From Candidatus Poseidoniaceae archaeon (GTDB lineage Archaea; Thermoplasmatota; Poseidoniia; Poseidoniales; Poseidoniaceae), in NCBI GenBank assembly GCA_028822955.1, contig JAPKCL010000016.1, positions 1-24,198 of the forward strand: a DNA stretch of 24,198 nt. The letters run 5' to 3'. Shown here piece after piece: positions 7,168-16,800 of the stretch. The notes under the pieces are model-generated. The model made no database searches. It was not told the DNA's origin and saw nothing but the letters and a program-made list of their open reading frames with translations. Positions within the stretch are counted from its first letter, which is position 1; each line of letters opens with the position of its first letter. The position numbers were made by a program, and so were the translations under genes.

Positions 7168-9135
7168 ATGGAAACAGTATTTATCTCAGCAACTCTGTTA
7201 ATTGCTACCCTCTTTTTTGTATCGAACTCTATGGTTAAAGGGATTGGTGGAATGTCCAGTTCTCTTAGTCAAATTGGAATGTTTTTGTTAAATAAAGCCC
7301 CAGCCGGATTGATTGATCTGTTCAGCGACAAGTCTGGAAGCGGTACCAAAACATGGCTCCGATTTGGTATGGCTTGGTTTTTCATGGCATGTCTTAGTAT
7401 GTTCCTCGGCATCTGGCACCGCTACGACCCAACTGCTCTGAACTCTCTTTCCAGTATTGGCTGGAGTTATGATGATGGTTCAATGCTTACCGATTATACT
7501 GCAATCTTCTTCTCAACAGCGTTGAATTATCTCTTAGTTGGTGCAGCATTGGTTGCAATCTCTCGTGCTTCCAAAGGCCGATTGGCAAGTGAAGCCAGTG
7601 CTTCGATGGTTGCAGTTCTACTTACGGTCTCAACCATAGTTACGCTGCTTCTACCTGCGCTCCTCTCTCTCCTTAATGTCGCCAATGAAGCAAGCGTTCT
7701 CGAAACTCTACAAAACCTCTCGATGTATGTGGCAGGCTCACTTCTCCACATCGCTCTTCTCATCAACGTGTTCATCACGATAGGTCACCGAGAACATAAC
7801 GACCTCTCGCCAACAACATGGTTCCTCGTGCTTGCTTTGGTTGCGAGAATTATGGCAATGCTCTTGATTTTCTTTGGAGAACTTCTCGATTCGACACAAA
7901 CTGTTTGGATGGCAGAGCGAGTCTTCACCGGATGGGTCCCTCTGGCCTTGATTTTTGCAGTTGCCCACCACGTCATTCCATTTACTGCTGGGAAACCAGT
8001 TTGGTCAGAATCGATGCAAAAGGTGAGCATGCTGTTCCTCTTTGTAACCATCCCTCCGTTCTTCGTTTCTTCTGCAGACGGTGGAGAATTTTTGCAGAAC
8101 ATTGGTGCAATTCTCATGACACTCGGGCTTCTTCCTTTGCTTGCAGGTTCGTTCAACATGGTTGCAACCGCTGCCTCCAGCCCTGAAAAAATCGTCAAGA
8201 GCCCTGGTGCTTTTGCGGCTACTGCAGCCATGCTCATTCTTCCAATTTATGCCGTCGGAGGTTTCTTCACTGGCATGGATACATTTGTTGGAATGGATAA
8301 ACTTGGTTCAATGGCACAAACTGTTGACACAGGATTCATTTCCACTGTTGGAAGTTTGATGATGCTTGCAGCGATTTTCACTTCTTACCCATTGATTGCT
8401 GGAAAGAAACTCGCTAAGGCCAAGAACGCTCAACTTGCGGTTTGGTTCACTATTGTTGGCGGTGTTGCTTCAACCATTGCAGCACTTATGGGAGACTTCA
8501 CTGCTTATGCAGTGTCAAACTCAGGCGTTGAGGATGCAGTTGCTTCAACAGAAGGCTTCTTCTTAGTTTCTGCAGCTATGTTCTACATGGTGACATTAGC
8601 CAGTATTATTGCTGCTTTGGCGATGATTCACACCGGACGTCCGAACAATGCTTCGTACTCTGATACGTCGGTAAAGAGTGAAATCGATTCCTACACTCTA
8701 GTCGATGGCTCAACCACAATCCGTACCTTGCTAGCCCGAGGCGTTGGCGTTGATACAACCCTTCACATCGGTGATGTCCAAGAAGACGAAGGCGGATCTT
8801 CAATCGTTCAAGTGTCTGCACAACTCCATAATGATGAAGTTACAGAATTCCCAGTTCCAGAAGAACTTGTTCTGCTTGCTCAATACCTCTCGCAATCCAA
8901 ACAGTCGATATTCGAATTCTTTACTGCCATCGATTTGGATGGCTCTGGAGAGATTAATGGCTTTGAATTCCAAAAAGCATTGGTAAAAGCAAACATTGCG
9001 AACCTTCCACCTTGGGAAATGGGCCGACTGGTTTCTGCAGTTGACCTTGATGGTGACGGCCTTATCAATCTCCCTGAGTTAGATATTATGCTGGCCAAAA
9101 TACGGACCGACATTCTCGAATCTGAAGAAGAGTGA
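7168..9135 (+). CDS. polytopic membrane protein resembling heme-copper oxidase subunit I, with C-terminal EF-hand pair
   Basis: A 655-residue protein. Residues 1-490 contain about twelve hydrophobic segments; 575-650 carry two EF-hand loops, D589-x-D-x-S-x-E...E600 and D626-x-D-x-D-x-L...E637, both with complete Ca2+-ligand patterns, so the tail is probably cytoplasmic and calcium-binding. The membrane part resembles CcoN/NorB-type subunit I by eye: LTDYTAIFF (107-115) over the helix II region, TTWFLVLA (216-223), HHVIPFTAGKPVWSE (267-281) over the conserved Pro-Lys/Gly-x-Pro-x-Tyr-Ser region, and a tail of the core at 386-412. By that alignment none of the canonical heme or CuB histidines is present; helix II has Tyr110 instead. 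The histidines in the membrane part are 84, 194, 207, 210, 267, 268 and 488. It may be a non-catalytic or differently metallated relative. The membrane and EF-hand calls are firm; the oxidase homology is tentative. Confidence 0.6.
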   Translation: METVFISATLLIATLFFVSNSMVKGIGGMSSSLSQIGMFLLNKAPAGLIDLFSDKSGSGTKTWLRFGMAWFFMACLSMFLGIWHRYDPTALNSLSSIGWSYDDGSMLTDYTAIFFSTALNYLLVGAALVAISRASKGRLASEASASMVAVLLTVSTIVTLLLPALLSLLNVANEASVLETLQNLSMYVAGSLLHIALLINVFITIGHREHNDLSPTTWFLVLALVARIMAMLLIFFGELLDSTQTVWMAERVFTGWVPLALIFAVAHHVIPFTAGKPVWSESMQKVSMLFLFVTIPPFFVSSADGGEFLQNIGAILMTLGLLPLLAGSFNMVATAASSPEKIVKSPGAFAATAAMLILPIYAVGGFFTGMDTFVGMDKLGSMAQTVDTGFISTVGSLMMLAAIFTSYPLIAGKKLAKAKNAQLAVWFTIVGGVASTIAALMGDFTAYAVSNSGVEDAVASTEGFFLVSAAMFYMVTLASIIAALAMIHTGRPNNASYSDTSVKSEIDSYTLVDGSTTIRTLLARGVGVDTTLHIGDVQEDEGGSSIVQVSAQLHNDEVTEFPVPEELVLLAQYLSQSKQSIFEFFTAIDLDGSGEINGFEFQKALVKANIANLPPWEMGRLVSAVDLDGDGLINLPELDIMLAKIRTDILESEEE

Positions 9136-9159
9136 ACGCGCTCATATGGCGGGATCACT

Positions 9160-10443
9160 GTGAAAATTGGATTAGTCGGCAAACCGAATGTTGGCAAATC
9201 AACTTTCTTTAGTGCAGCAACTTTAGCAAAAGTGGATATTGCCAATTACCCGTTTTGTACCATTGAACCGAACGTCGGTGTCGCCTTTGTAGCGGCACGT
9301 ATCGAATGTCCTTGCAAGGATATCCGCCAACGATTGGAGGCTGAAGGGCGAATCGAGCCAATCTCTGAGGACGACCCTCGACAGGGAAGCTTATGTGAGC
9401 CCAGGACAGGTTCTTGTGTCGCTCATCGCCGTCTTGTGCCGTGTTTTTTAGTTGATATTGCCGGCCTTGTTCCTGGAGCGAGTGAAGGGAAAGGCAGGGG
9501 CAATGCTTTCCTTGCTGATTTAGCCAATTGTGATGCATTGATTCAAGTTATTGATGCAGCAGGAACTACGGATCTTGAAGGAAACCCCCAAGGTGCAAAT
9601 CAGAGTAAAGAAACTGCACAACAACGTATAGAAGAAGAGATTGAATTTCTCGGGCGAGAATTAGATGCTTGGATTGCAGGGTTGTTGAATGATGGTTGGA
9701 CACGCGGTGTTCGCCGTGTTCAGGCTGAAGGAGAGAAAGGCTTGGTCGGCTACATTCACGAGCAATTAACCGGGCTCGGGGCAACATCTCAATCAATTGG
9801 TATTTCGTTTGAAGCATTCAAAAATGAACATGGCGTTCTTGGAAGGCCTTGGGATTGGGACCAACAGACGATAACATCACTTGCAGTTCATGTTCGTACC
9901 GCACTGTTTCCAATTCATATCGCTGCAAACAAGTTCGACATTGCCCCACTGGAAGTGCTTCAAGGCATTACGACAAATGGTAGCCTCATGCCTTGTATGG
10001 CCGATATGGAATTAGCCCTTCGTCGAGCAGAATCTGCGAATTTAATTTCATATGTTCCGGGTGAGAATAGTTTTCAGTTCAACAATGAAGATGCTCTTAC
10101 CGAGCCACAACTCAAAGCCTTGAATCACATGCTGGAGCGACTTTCAACACACAATGGCACCGGCGTGTCAACGCTTCTCGACACAGTCTTGTTCGACGAA
10201 CTTGACCATATTGTCGTGTATCCTGTACAAGACGAATCACATTGGACAGATGGTGATGGCAAGGTTCTTCCCGATGCTTTTGTGGTTCCTTCAGGAATTC
10301 AAGCGAAACTATTGGCCTACAAAGTTCACAGCGACCTTGGTGATGGCTTTATTCGAGGCGTTGACGGTCGAACCCGTCGTGTTGTTGGAGCAGAACACGA
10401 GATGAGTGACGGTGATGTCCTCAAAATACACGCTAAATCCTAA
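9160..10443 (+). CDS. ychF: YchF/Ola1-family translation-associated ATPase/GTPase
   Basis: A 427-residue Obg-superfamily NTPase that starts at GTG 9160, where the P-loop follows at once (MKIGLVGKPNVGKST, residues 1-15). Switch-region YPFCTIEPNVG (30-40), DIAGLVPGASEGKGRGNAFL (99-118), and NKFD (257-260) complete the G motifs. A C-terminal TGS domain (about 345-425) ends in HEMSDGDVLKIH. Cysteines 50, 52, 79 and 86 lie between G1 and G3, as in archaeal YchF (usually about 390-400 residues). The segment between CPC and the second Cys pair is longer than usual, at about 26 residues. The role is ribosome-associated, in stress or translation control. It lies 24 bp after the membrane-protein gene and ends directly against the convergent zinc-ribbon gene (0-bp gap). 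Confidence 0.94.
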   Translation: MKIGLVGKPNVGKSTFFSAATLAKVDIANYPFCTIEPNVGVAFVAARIECPCKDIRQRLEAEGRIEPISEDDPRQGSLCEPRTGSCVAHRRLVPCFLVDIAGLVPGASEGKGRGNAFLADLANCDALIQVIDAAGTTDLEGNPQGANQSKETAQQRIEEEIEFLGRELDAWIAGLLNDGWTRGVRRVQAEGEKGLVGYIHEQLTGLGATSQSIGISFEAFKNEHGVLGRPWDWDQQTITSLAVHVRTALFPIHIAANKFDIAPLEVLQGITTNGSLMPCMADMELALRRAESANLISYVPGENSFQFNNEDALTEPQLKALNHMLERLSTHNGTGVSTLLDTVLFDELDHIVVYPVQDESHWTDGDGKVLPDAFVVPSGIQAKLLAYKVHSDLGDGFIRGVDGRTRRVVGAEHEMSDGDVLKIHAKS

Positions 10444-10830
10444 TCAATGGCCGCCAGGGCGTTCATAGGCAGGGGTTAGACGTGCCATGTCACCCGAATA
10501 TTGGCCACCGCGGTAGATGAACCAAATCGGTGCAAGCAGTGTCAATACAATGAGTAGACCGAGGAAATACCAACCCCAAGGGCTAACATCACTTAGGACC
10601 AAGATCCAAAGAGTCCACAATAATGGAATATACATGAATATGCTGTATCGGCGAGCCATAATTTGTAGTCGAGCACTACTGAGAGAATCATCGTACATGT
10701 TTGCAGCATCTTCTTCTGTGACCAAACCTTTCTCAAGACCGCATCGAACGCAGACTTGTGCTTTCGGTCCATTTCCATGGATGAACTGCTCTCGGGAATA
10801 GGTGCTTGAACAATGTCGGCAAGTCGGCAT
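10444..10830 (-). CDS. zinc-ribbon membrane protein of unknown function
   Basis: A 128-residue protein. The N-terminus is a zinc ribbon: Cys4-x2-Cys7 and Cys27-x2-Cys30 (CRHC, CVRC). A helical linker follows at 35-62, then two membrane helices at about 63-80 (YIPLLWTLWILVLS) and 87-106 (WYFLGLLIVLTLLAPIW). The short C-terminal tail is polar (RLTPAYERPGGH). The likely topology is a cytosolic zinc ribbon anchored to the membrane. GAGGGAG precedes the ATG closely. It lies 37 bp downstream of the pabAB fusion on the same strand and is probably in the same transcript. No function is assigned. Confidence 0.78.
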   Translation of the reverse strand: MPTCRHCSSTYSREQFIHGNGPKAQVCVRCGLEKGLVTEEDAANMYDDSLSSARLQIMARRYSIFMYIPLLWTLWILVLSDVSPWGWYFLGLLIVLTLLAPIWFIYRGGQYSGDMARLTPAYERPGGH

Positions 10831-10867
10831 ACTACTCCCTCAACTCATGCCACTCGCGCACGATTCT

Positions 10868-13105
10868 TCAATCATCCGCTTCAAGAGCGAGGAAATTCTT
10901 TAGCAATTCGAGCCCTTCTTTCGAACCAACAGACTCTGGGTGAAACTGAATTCCGTGAATGTGTGCGTTTGGATGTTGTATTGCCATGACCATTTTTGTG
11001 TCTTCTTCATGTGCAGTTTCAATGAATGGTCCATTCTCCATTGAAGCAATTGACAGTGAGTTATAGCGGGTGAAGTGAGTAGGGGATTGCAACGTGGAGA
11101 ATATACCTGTTTGGTTATGCAAACAGACCCGTGGCGCACCGTGAACTGGCCCATTTGGGGATTGTATCAACTTCATCCCAGCAGCCATTCCAAGTGCTTG
11201 GTGTCCCAGACAAATCCCCAGAATTGGAATCGAAACTTTACCGGAGAGGGCCGAATGAGCTAAACTCATTGTGAGTGGGGAGTCAGTAGGTTCTCCTGGA
11301 CCAGGCCCAAGTACAATGTGAGTCGGTTGGAAGCGACGTACAAATTCAACACACGCTTCTTCATTCCAATTCAGGTCTGAATTGCCATCTCTTGCTTTGT
11401 AGATTAGAACCTCTCGCCCTAAACCGGCGATTGCATGCGCAATATTGAGGGTAAATGAATCGAGGTTGTCAATCAATAAAACACAACCTTCTGATTGAGT
11501 CTTCTCATCAATGAATCGAACCTTCCCTTCACCCGACGCGATTGGAGCCGCCTCAACTTCCAATTGATGTATTGCGAGTTCACCAATAGGCAACAATGCG
11601 AGTTCACCATCAATCCATCCGCATGCTTTTCGAAGAGCAGCCGCCTTCCATTTTGCTTCTTCAACTTCGGTTTTTGGGTCGGAACCAATTGTAATTCCAC
11701 CGCCTGCGGCAATACTTCCATGCCATTGCCCACGTTGTTTTCTTGCAATTAGAGTCCGAATCAGTATGTTCCATGAACAGGCACCTGAAGTAATATCGAC
11801 CCACCCAATGGACCCCGTCCAAAAAGAGCGTGGCCGTTGTTCTAATTCATCGATAGCAGCACAAACTACAGTTCTGGGACAGCCGGTTATACTGCCGCCA
11901 GGAAAGACAGCCTGCAAGGCATCAAGTCCAGATGTATCTTCTTTTAACACACCTGAAATATGAGATACAAGGTGTTGTACCTGTGCATAAGCTTCTACAT
12001 CGAAGCGTTCAACTTGGACACTTCCAACTTCTGATACCGCCGAGATATCATTACGCATGAGGTCTACTAACATCCGATGTTCCGAGCGTTCCTTTTCATC
12101 ATGGATCATTTCATTTCGCAGTTCATTCTCTTGTTCAGGGTTAGAACCTCGGGGACGTGTGCCCTTTATCGGGGAGGTAAATATCGACTCTCCATTGGAT
12201 TTGAGTAATGATTCTGGTGATGAGCACACCAAAGAGAATCCCAAGTCAGGCGCTTCCAGGTAGCCTGAGAATGGCGCAGGGTTCGCCTCATTCAATCGTT
12301 GGAATATCCGGCGAGGATGTTCAAGGATTTTTCCATTCCACCACCGCCCTACATTGACTTGGTACATCTGTCCTTTTCGGATGCTTTCACGTATTGCTTC
12401 AATCGCTTGTTCATGCTGGTCATCCGTCATCGAACTTGTTTCAAGTGAAGCAGAAGGTTCAGCCAATGTTTGTAAAACAGAATCGTGTTCTGAATATTGA
12501 GATACTTCTTGGCACCATCGGTCGTCTTTGAGTCCATAGCATTGAATTAAGTCAGTGGATTTTTCATGGATAACCATTCGCTCAACAAGCCACAAGATAA
12601 CCAGTAATTCGCCTTCATCTGGTAAATATTGGAGTTGAAGAGGTCGTGTCCATTGAACCATATCATAAGCCAGGGCGCCTGACCAAAAAGGTCGTTGAGG
12701 CAAAGATAAATCGGGTGATGTTTCAAAGAATTCTTTTGGAGTGTGTGAGTGTAATTTCTCCAAAAGCTCTGGCAGTGAATTCGCAAAAATCGAGGTTAAG
12801 TGGTACCAACATCCATGTTTCCATTCTTCAACTTCAGCAACGAATGGAGACTTTTCTTTTACCAATCGCACTTCTCCTTTGAGTGGGCTGTGTTGTTGGG
12901 CAGGTGAAACATCTCTCCGACTTGGTTGTCGTACTAACACTCGCTTTCGAGATGGACCGCAGAGCATGGAATATTGGGCTAGGTGTGATTGTGGTCCGCC
13001 GGAATAGAGCAGTACATCATCAGGTCCACCAAAGTGGACTGCTTCTTTTCCAATTAATCCGATCTCACGTAAATGGGCGTGGAAGGAAAGAAAACGTTGA
13101 CTCAT
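10868..13105 (-). CDS. pabAB: aminodeoxychorismate synthase, fused PabB-PabA (synthase plus glutamine amidotransferase)
   Basis: A 745-residue fusion that makes 4-amino-4-deoxychorismate from chorismate and glutamine. Residues ~225-497 are the chorismate-binding domain: SPIKGTRPRG with Lys314, FPGGSITGCPR (401-411) and AAGGGITIGSDP. PIKGT and GGSITG are PabB-type; anthranilate synthases usually have PIAGT and an AGT-type motif, and the Trp-feedback LLESA-type motif is not seen. Residues ~541-742 are a class I amidotransferase with the triad Cys632 (ILGICLGHQ), His722 and Glu724 (FHPES), plus LGPGPGEP (599-606), all intact. The order is synthase-amidotransferase, the reverse of plant/fungal ADC synthase. 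The ATG at 13103-13105 overlaps the pabC stop (ATGA), which indicates translational coupling. Anthranilate synthesis is a less likely alternative. Confidence 0.9.
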   Translation of the reverse strand: MSQRFLSFHAHLREIGLIGKEAVHFGGPDDVLLYSGGPQSHLAQYSMLCGPSRKRVLVRQPSRRDVSPAQQHSPLKGEVRLVKEKSPFVAEVEEWKHGCWYHLTSIFANSLPELLEKLHSHTPKEFFETSPDLSLPQRPFWSGALAYDMVQWTRPLQLQYLPDEGELLVILWLVERMVIHEKSTDLIQCYGLKDDRWCQEVSQYSEHDSVLQTLAEPSASLETSSMTDDQHEQAIEAIRESIRKGQMYQVNVGRWWNGKILEHPRRIFQRLNEANPAPFSGYLEAPDLGFSLVCSSPESLLKSNGESIFTSPIKGTRPRGSNPEQENELRNEMIHDEKERSEHRMLVDLMRNDISAVSEVGSVQVERFDVEAYAQVQHLVSHISGVLKEDTSGLDALQAVFPGGSITGCPRTVVCAAIDELEQRPRSFWTGSIGWVDITSGACSWNILIRTLIARKQRGQWHGSIAAGGGITIGSDPKTEVEEAKWKAAALRKACGWIDGELALLPIGELAIHQLEVEAAPIASGEGKVRFIDEKTQSEGCVLLIDNLDSFTLNIAHAIAGLGREVLIYKARDGNSDLNWNEEACVEFVRRFQPTHIVLGPGPGEPTDSPLTMSLAHSALSGKVSIPILGICLGHQALGMAAGMKLIQSPNGPVHGAPRVCLHNQTGIFSTLQSPTHFTRYNSLSIASMENGPFIETAHEEDTKMVMAIQHPNAHIHGIQFHPESVGSKEGLELLKNFLALEADD

Positions 13106-13884
13106 AGCTCCGACCTCACATCAAACCATGTTGCGCTGTCTTGGTAATGACTCTCTAAAAGCGATTGACATCTCTTACTAAGAGTAACACCTTCGCCAAG
13201 CATTTCGTCATCGAGTGAAAGTACTCGGCATGCTCCAATACCACTTCCAACTGCAACTACTTCGGCAGCACGAGCCACCAAGCGTTCGTTTAATCGACCA
13301 AAATGAACAGGAATTCCAGCAGCTTCCAGTCCTTCTATCAGGATATCGAGAGTGATACTAGCGACTCCCCCTTCGTCTTGTGCTGCAACCCATGCAGTCC
13401 CATCATCATCGAGAACAATAGGCATCGCTCTATCAGCATCGACAATGGCGTAATCGTGTATGAGGAAGGCAAGGTCAGCACCACGTTTTTCAGCAAGTTC
13501 GTGTGCTTCCCGATAGGGTTTCCAGTCTCCATGTTTCGTTCCATTTACTTTTGAAGACCAACGTGGAGCAGGTAGAGTGATTGCGTCTATCTCTTCGTTA
13601 CGGAAAGAAATCTTACGGACTTCGATTGCCATCTCTCCTGTACGAAAGCATTCAATCCGAACCAGCATTGAAGGTTCAAGAGAGGGCCCATGTTGTAACT
13701 TTTCTTTCTCAAAAAAGTCACTGAGTTGTTGAGCCATATCTTGAGGCAATTCAAGACGTAACCGTTTGGCATTTTCAGCCAACCTTTGTGCGTGGAGTTC
13801 CCAATCAGCTAAAGCAAAAGCACCGTTCCACAACGCAGTCGTAAAGACTGCATCACGCGGATTACCGGAATTGCCTACACTCAT
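13102..13884 (-). CDS. pabC: aminodeoxychorismate lyase-like protein (PLP fold type IV)
   Basis: A 260-residue class IV aminotransferase/lyase, expected to release pyruvate from aminodeoxychorismate to give p-aminobenzoate. The N-terminal DAVFTTALWNGAFALADWELHAQRL fits the family's substrate-strand region. Lys117 (NGTKHGDWKPY) is in place for the PLP Schiff base. GADLAFLIHDYAIVDADRAM (136-154) matches the conserved glutamate strand, but with Asp149/Asp151 instead of the usual Glu. The usual LPG(I/V)TR signature is replaced by ASITLDIL, so it is divergent. The start at 13884 lies 9 bp after the stop of the giant surface-protein gene, with GAGGCG just upstream. Its stop overlaps the pabAB start. 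The assignment rests on the fold motifs together with the pabAB neighbour; a D-amino-acid or branched-chain aminotransferase is possible. Confidence 0.82.
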   Translation of the reverse strand: MSVGNSGNPRDAVFTTALWNGAFALADWELHAQRLAENAKRLRLELPQDMAQQLSDFFEKEKLQHGPSLEPSMLVRIECFRTGEMAIEVRKISFRNEEIDAITLPAPRWSSKVNGTKHGDWKPYREAHELAEKRGADLAFLIHDYAIVDADRAMPIVLDDDGTAWVAAQDEGGVASITLDILIEGLEAAGIPVHFGRLNERLVARAAEVVAVGSGIGACRVLSLDDEMLGEGVTLSKRCQSLLESHYQDSATWFDVRSEL

Positions 13885-13893
13885 CGATACGCC

Positions 13894-16800
13894 TCAAAGC
13901 AAGTCATCCAAGAATGATGTATCAATGCTCGCTTGAGGAAGTTGTGGCGACGAAGACCCTGCCAAGTCGTTCAATAATGCATTGTTTTGAGCAGGTTGCA
14001 TGACTGGCTGCGCTGGTTGGTATGCAGGTCGACCATAAGGGTCCTGATTGACAAGAGGTTGAGCTGCTGCATAGATGTTCTCTCCTTGGTTTGGATCAAG
14101 AGCCGGTACAGCCTTGCTCGGCATTGGAGGTGGAGCAGGTACGCCGACATCATCCCAATTGTCATCCTGAATCCCCCAAGTTGCTTCTTGTAATTCGAGT
14201 GTTTGGTTTCGGCTACGCTGTCCTCCACGTGAGCGAACAATCGCAACCAGTAAGAGGAGCGCAATAACCAACAGTCCTGCTGCCAGAAGATTTGGCGTGG
14301 TAAGCAGAGAGGAGAACTCGTTTTCATTCGTTGCATCTTCTCCTCCATCCGAATTCGAAGTATCCTTTCCAAAGGTATCGAGCATCAATGCATCAACTTC
14401 TTCTCTTTCAAAGAGGTCATCGAATGGTGTTACTGCGATATACCAGGCAGATGTGTTCACCAATGGGTCGTAATTATTGGGGGTAATAAGGAATGAATTC
14501 GACGCCTTCACTTCAGCAACAAAATCAGCTTCAGAGTTTGAAGAAAAGTCCGAGTTCGAAATGTAAACCCGATAGCCACGGACACTCGAATCATCTGAAT
14601 GGCTCCACTCTACCAAAATATTCTTTTCCGAATTCCAAGACAGTACAACATCTTCAATTTCGCTGAGGTATCCGCCCAAGTCATCGACTCCATCATCAAC
14701 CGACTGAGCTGAAACACTCGCCAAATTAATTTCTTGAGCATTACCGGCAGTATCTCGTACGACCACGACAGCCCAGATTTCTTGTCCAGCAATGACCGGT
14801 GTATCTCCGGCAACAATCTCAATGGTAAGTGGTAGTTCAGGAAGCCGTGAAAGAACAGCAACTGGCGTTGCAGGTCCTGTACTTCCCATGCCAACGGCAT
14901 CAAATGACCAGGTAGCGGCATAGACTTCATAACTCGCAACATCGCTTTCATTACTCAACTCAAAGTCGAGCAGTAAAGCGCTTCCGTCATCATTTGGACG
15001 GTCATACAGTTCGAGCGTTTCCAGTGGTGCAGGTGCAGTAACATCTTGCAGGTTGTTGATTGGAATGACACTGGCTTGAGGTAAGTCTGTGAGATAGACG
15101 TTTCCTGCAAGGTCGTGCACAGTTACGACAACGAACAATTCAACATCAGGTTTGATGATTTGAGGTGTTGAATCAATAATTGAATCGCCACCATAAAGGG
15201 CGGTTGAAATCGACAATTCAATTGGATTGTAATCTTCATCAATCCACTGTTTGTTAATCTTCAAACAAGCACACTTTTCGTCATCGTCACCAAATGCAGC
15301 CCAAGCAACAGAAAGGTCCGAGATTGGTTGGTCAGCAGCCCATACAATGTAGTGGGAGAAGTCATCAGCATCTGAGATCGACCAGATGACATCAATTGCA
15401 GTTCCGTCGTCATCAGGGTGGTCAAAAGCATTGACTGTACCGACTCGGTCGGGGGTTGTTCCACTGCCAGCAGTATTGCGAAGTGGAGTGACTCGGAGGA
15501 GGTCAACATCTTCGAGATTCACATTCAACCAGTCATCGTAAGCAACGACGCCGACGTAGTATGCTTGTCCGTCTTGAAGTGCAACGCCATCGATGCTCGT
15601 AATAGTCGTTGAAGTTTCAGAGCAATCATCAATGATTTTCGCTTGAGAATATCCACTGTTTACAACAGAAGCGGATGGAATCATCTCGCCATCAAAATTG
15701 CCCGAAGATAATCGAATAAATACAGCATAGAACGTGCAGTCTTCTGCAGGATTGATATCCCATGAAACGGTGATTCGTCCACCATCATCATCCGGGGTGT
15801 CAATGGCAGCCACGTTCTCCATCTTTGGGGGAGCAGTGTTATCATTCAATCCACCCGTTGGTACCACGGGTCCAATAATTGTTGGATTCATCAGATCTTC
15901 TTGACCCGACTCATCAACGCATGTAAGTGCAAGCCAGTAAGGTTGCCCGCTATCAAGTGATAAAACCGTCATGTTTCCTTCCGTCTTGTCAACTTCAGCC
16001 GCGGGGGTCAATCCCAACACATCGGTCATTGAACTGGTTGAAGCGTAAATCATGGTGCCTGCTAAATCCAAAGAAGTACAGCGAGCCCATTCAACTTCTA
16101 AGTCTCCATCAGCACCGCCTTCATGCGGTCCAGCATTTGCCCACAATGGTGAGAGAGGAACCTCATTGGTTGGTGAAGCAGGACCCATAATTGGGGAAGG
16201 AGTGCCTAAATGTCCATCGTCGTATTCAACAACAACAACTGCGTAGTATTGCTCACCATCAACCAGAGGAACTCCGTTGGCAGTAGTTACTTCACTGGAG
16301 AGGCGGCTGTGCAATGAAACTGCTTTGTCAATCGTGCGTCCAGCGAGGGCATCAGCAGTGAGAGGCGTACCGTTAACCGTCCAAACAGGGTCGTCATTGA
16401 CGTAGACGAGGTATCGGGCGAAGTTATCATCATGAACAAGGCTCCAATTAGCTAACAATGCTCCACCGCCGTCATCAGGTCTGTCAATGAGATCGGTCAT
16501 AGCAATCGGCGTTTCAGTACGAACATAATCATAGATGAGACGAACCTGTAACGAACCATTTGAAGGAGAGCGCAAGGTCATTCGCATGAATTGAGTTCCA
16601 TTGACGATAATGCCGTTATCCACAGCGAGTTGCAATGCCGTTTCAAAATCAGGGTTGTTGTTGAGTTCAATGGTTGCATTGTATTTGAGGCTCTTTGAAT
16701 GAGCCCATGTCGCAGCATTGTTCACTGGAGAGGAGAATGCCAAAGGAACGGCTTGGAATAAGATTCCATTGGTTCCAACAACGCCTTGAGTCGAGTCGAG

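Noticed and set aside
9131..9159. AGTGA...TCACT inverted repeat before the YchF start
   Set aside because: Only 5 bp with a 19-nt spacer, and one arm is within the preceding coding end; easily due to chance.
10868..13105. Anthranilate synthase (TrpE-TrpG fusion)
   Set aside because: The PIKGT lysine, the GGSITG motif, the absence of the Trp feedback motif and the adjacent PabC-like gene fit aminodeoxychorismate synthase better.
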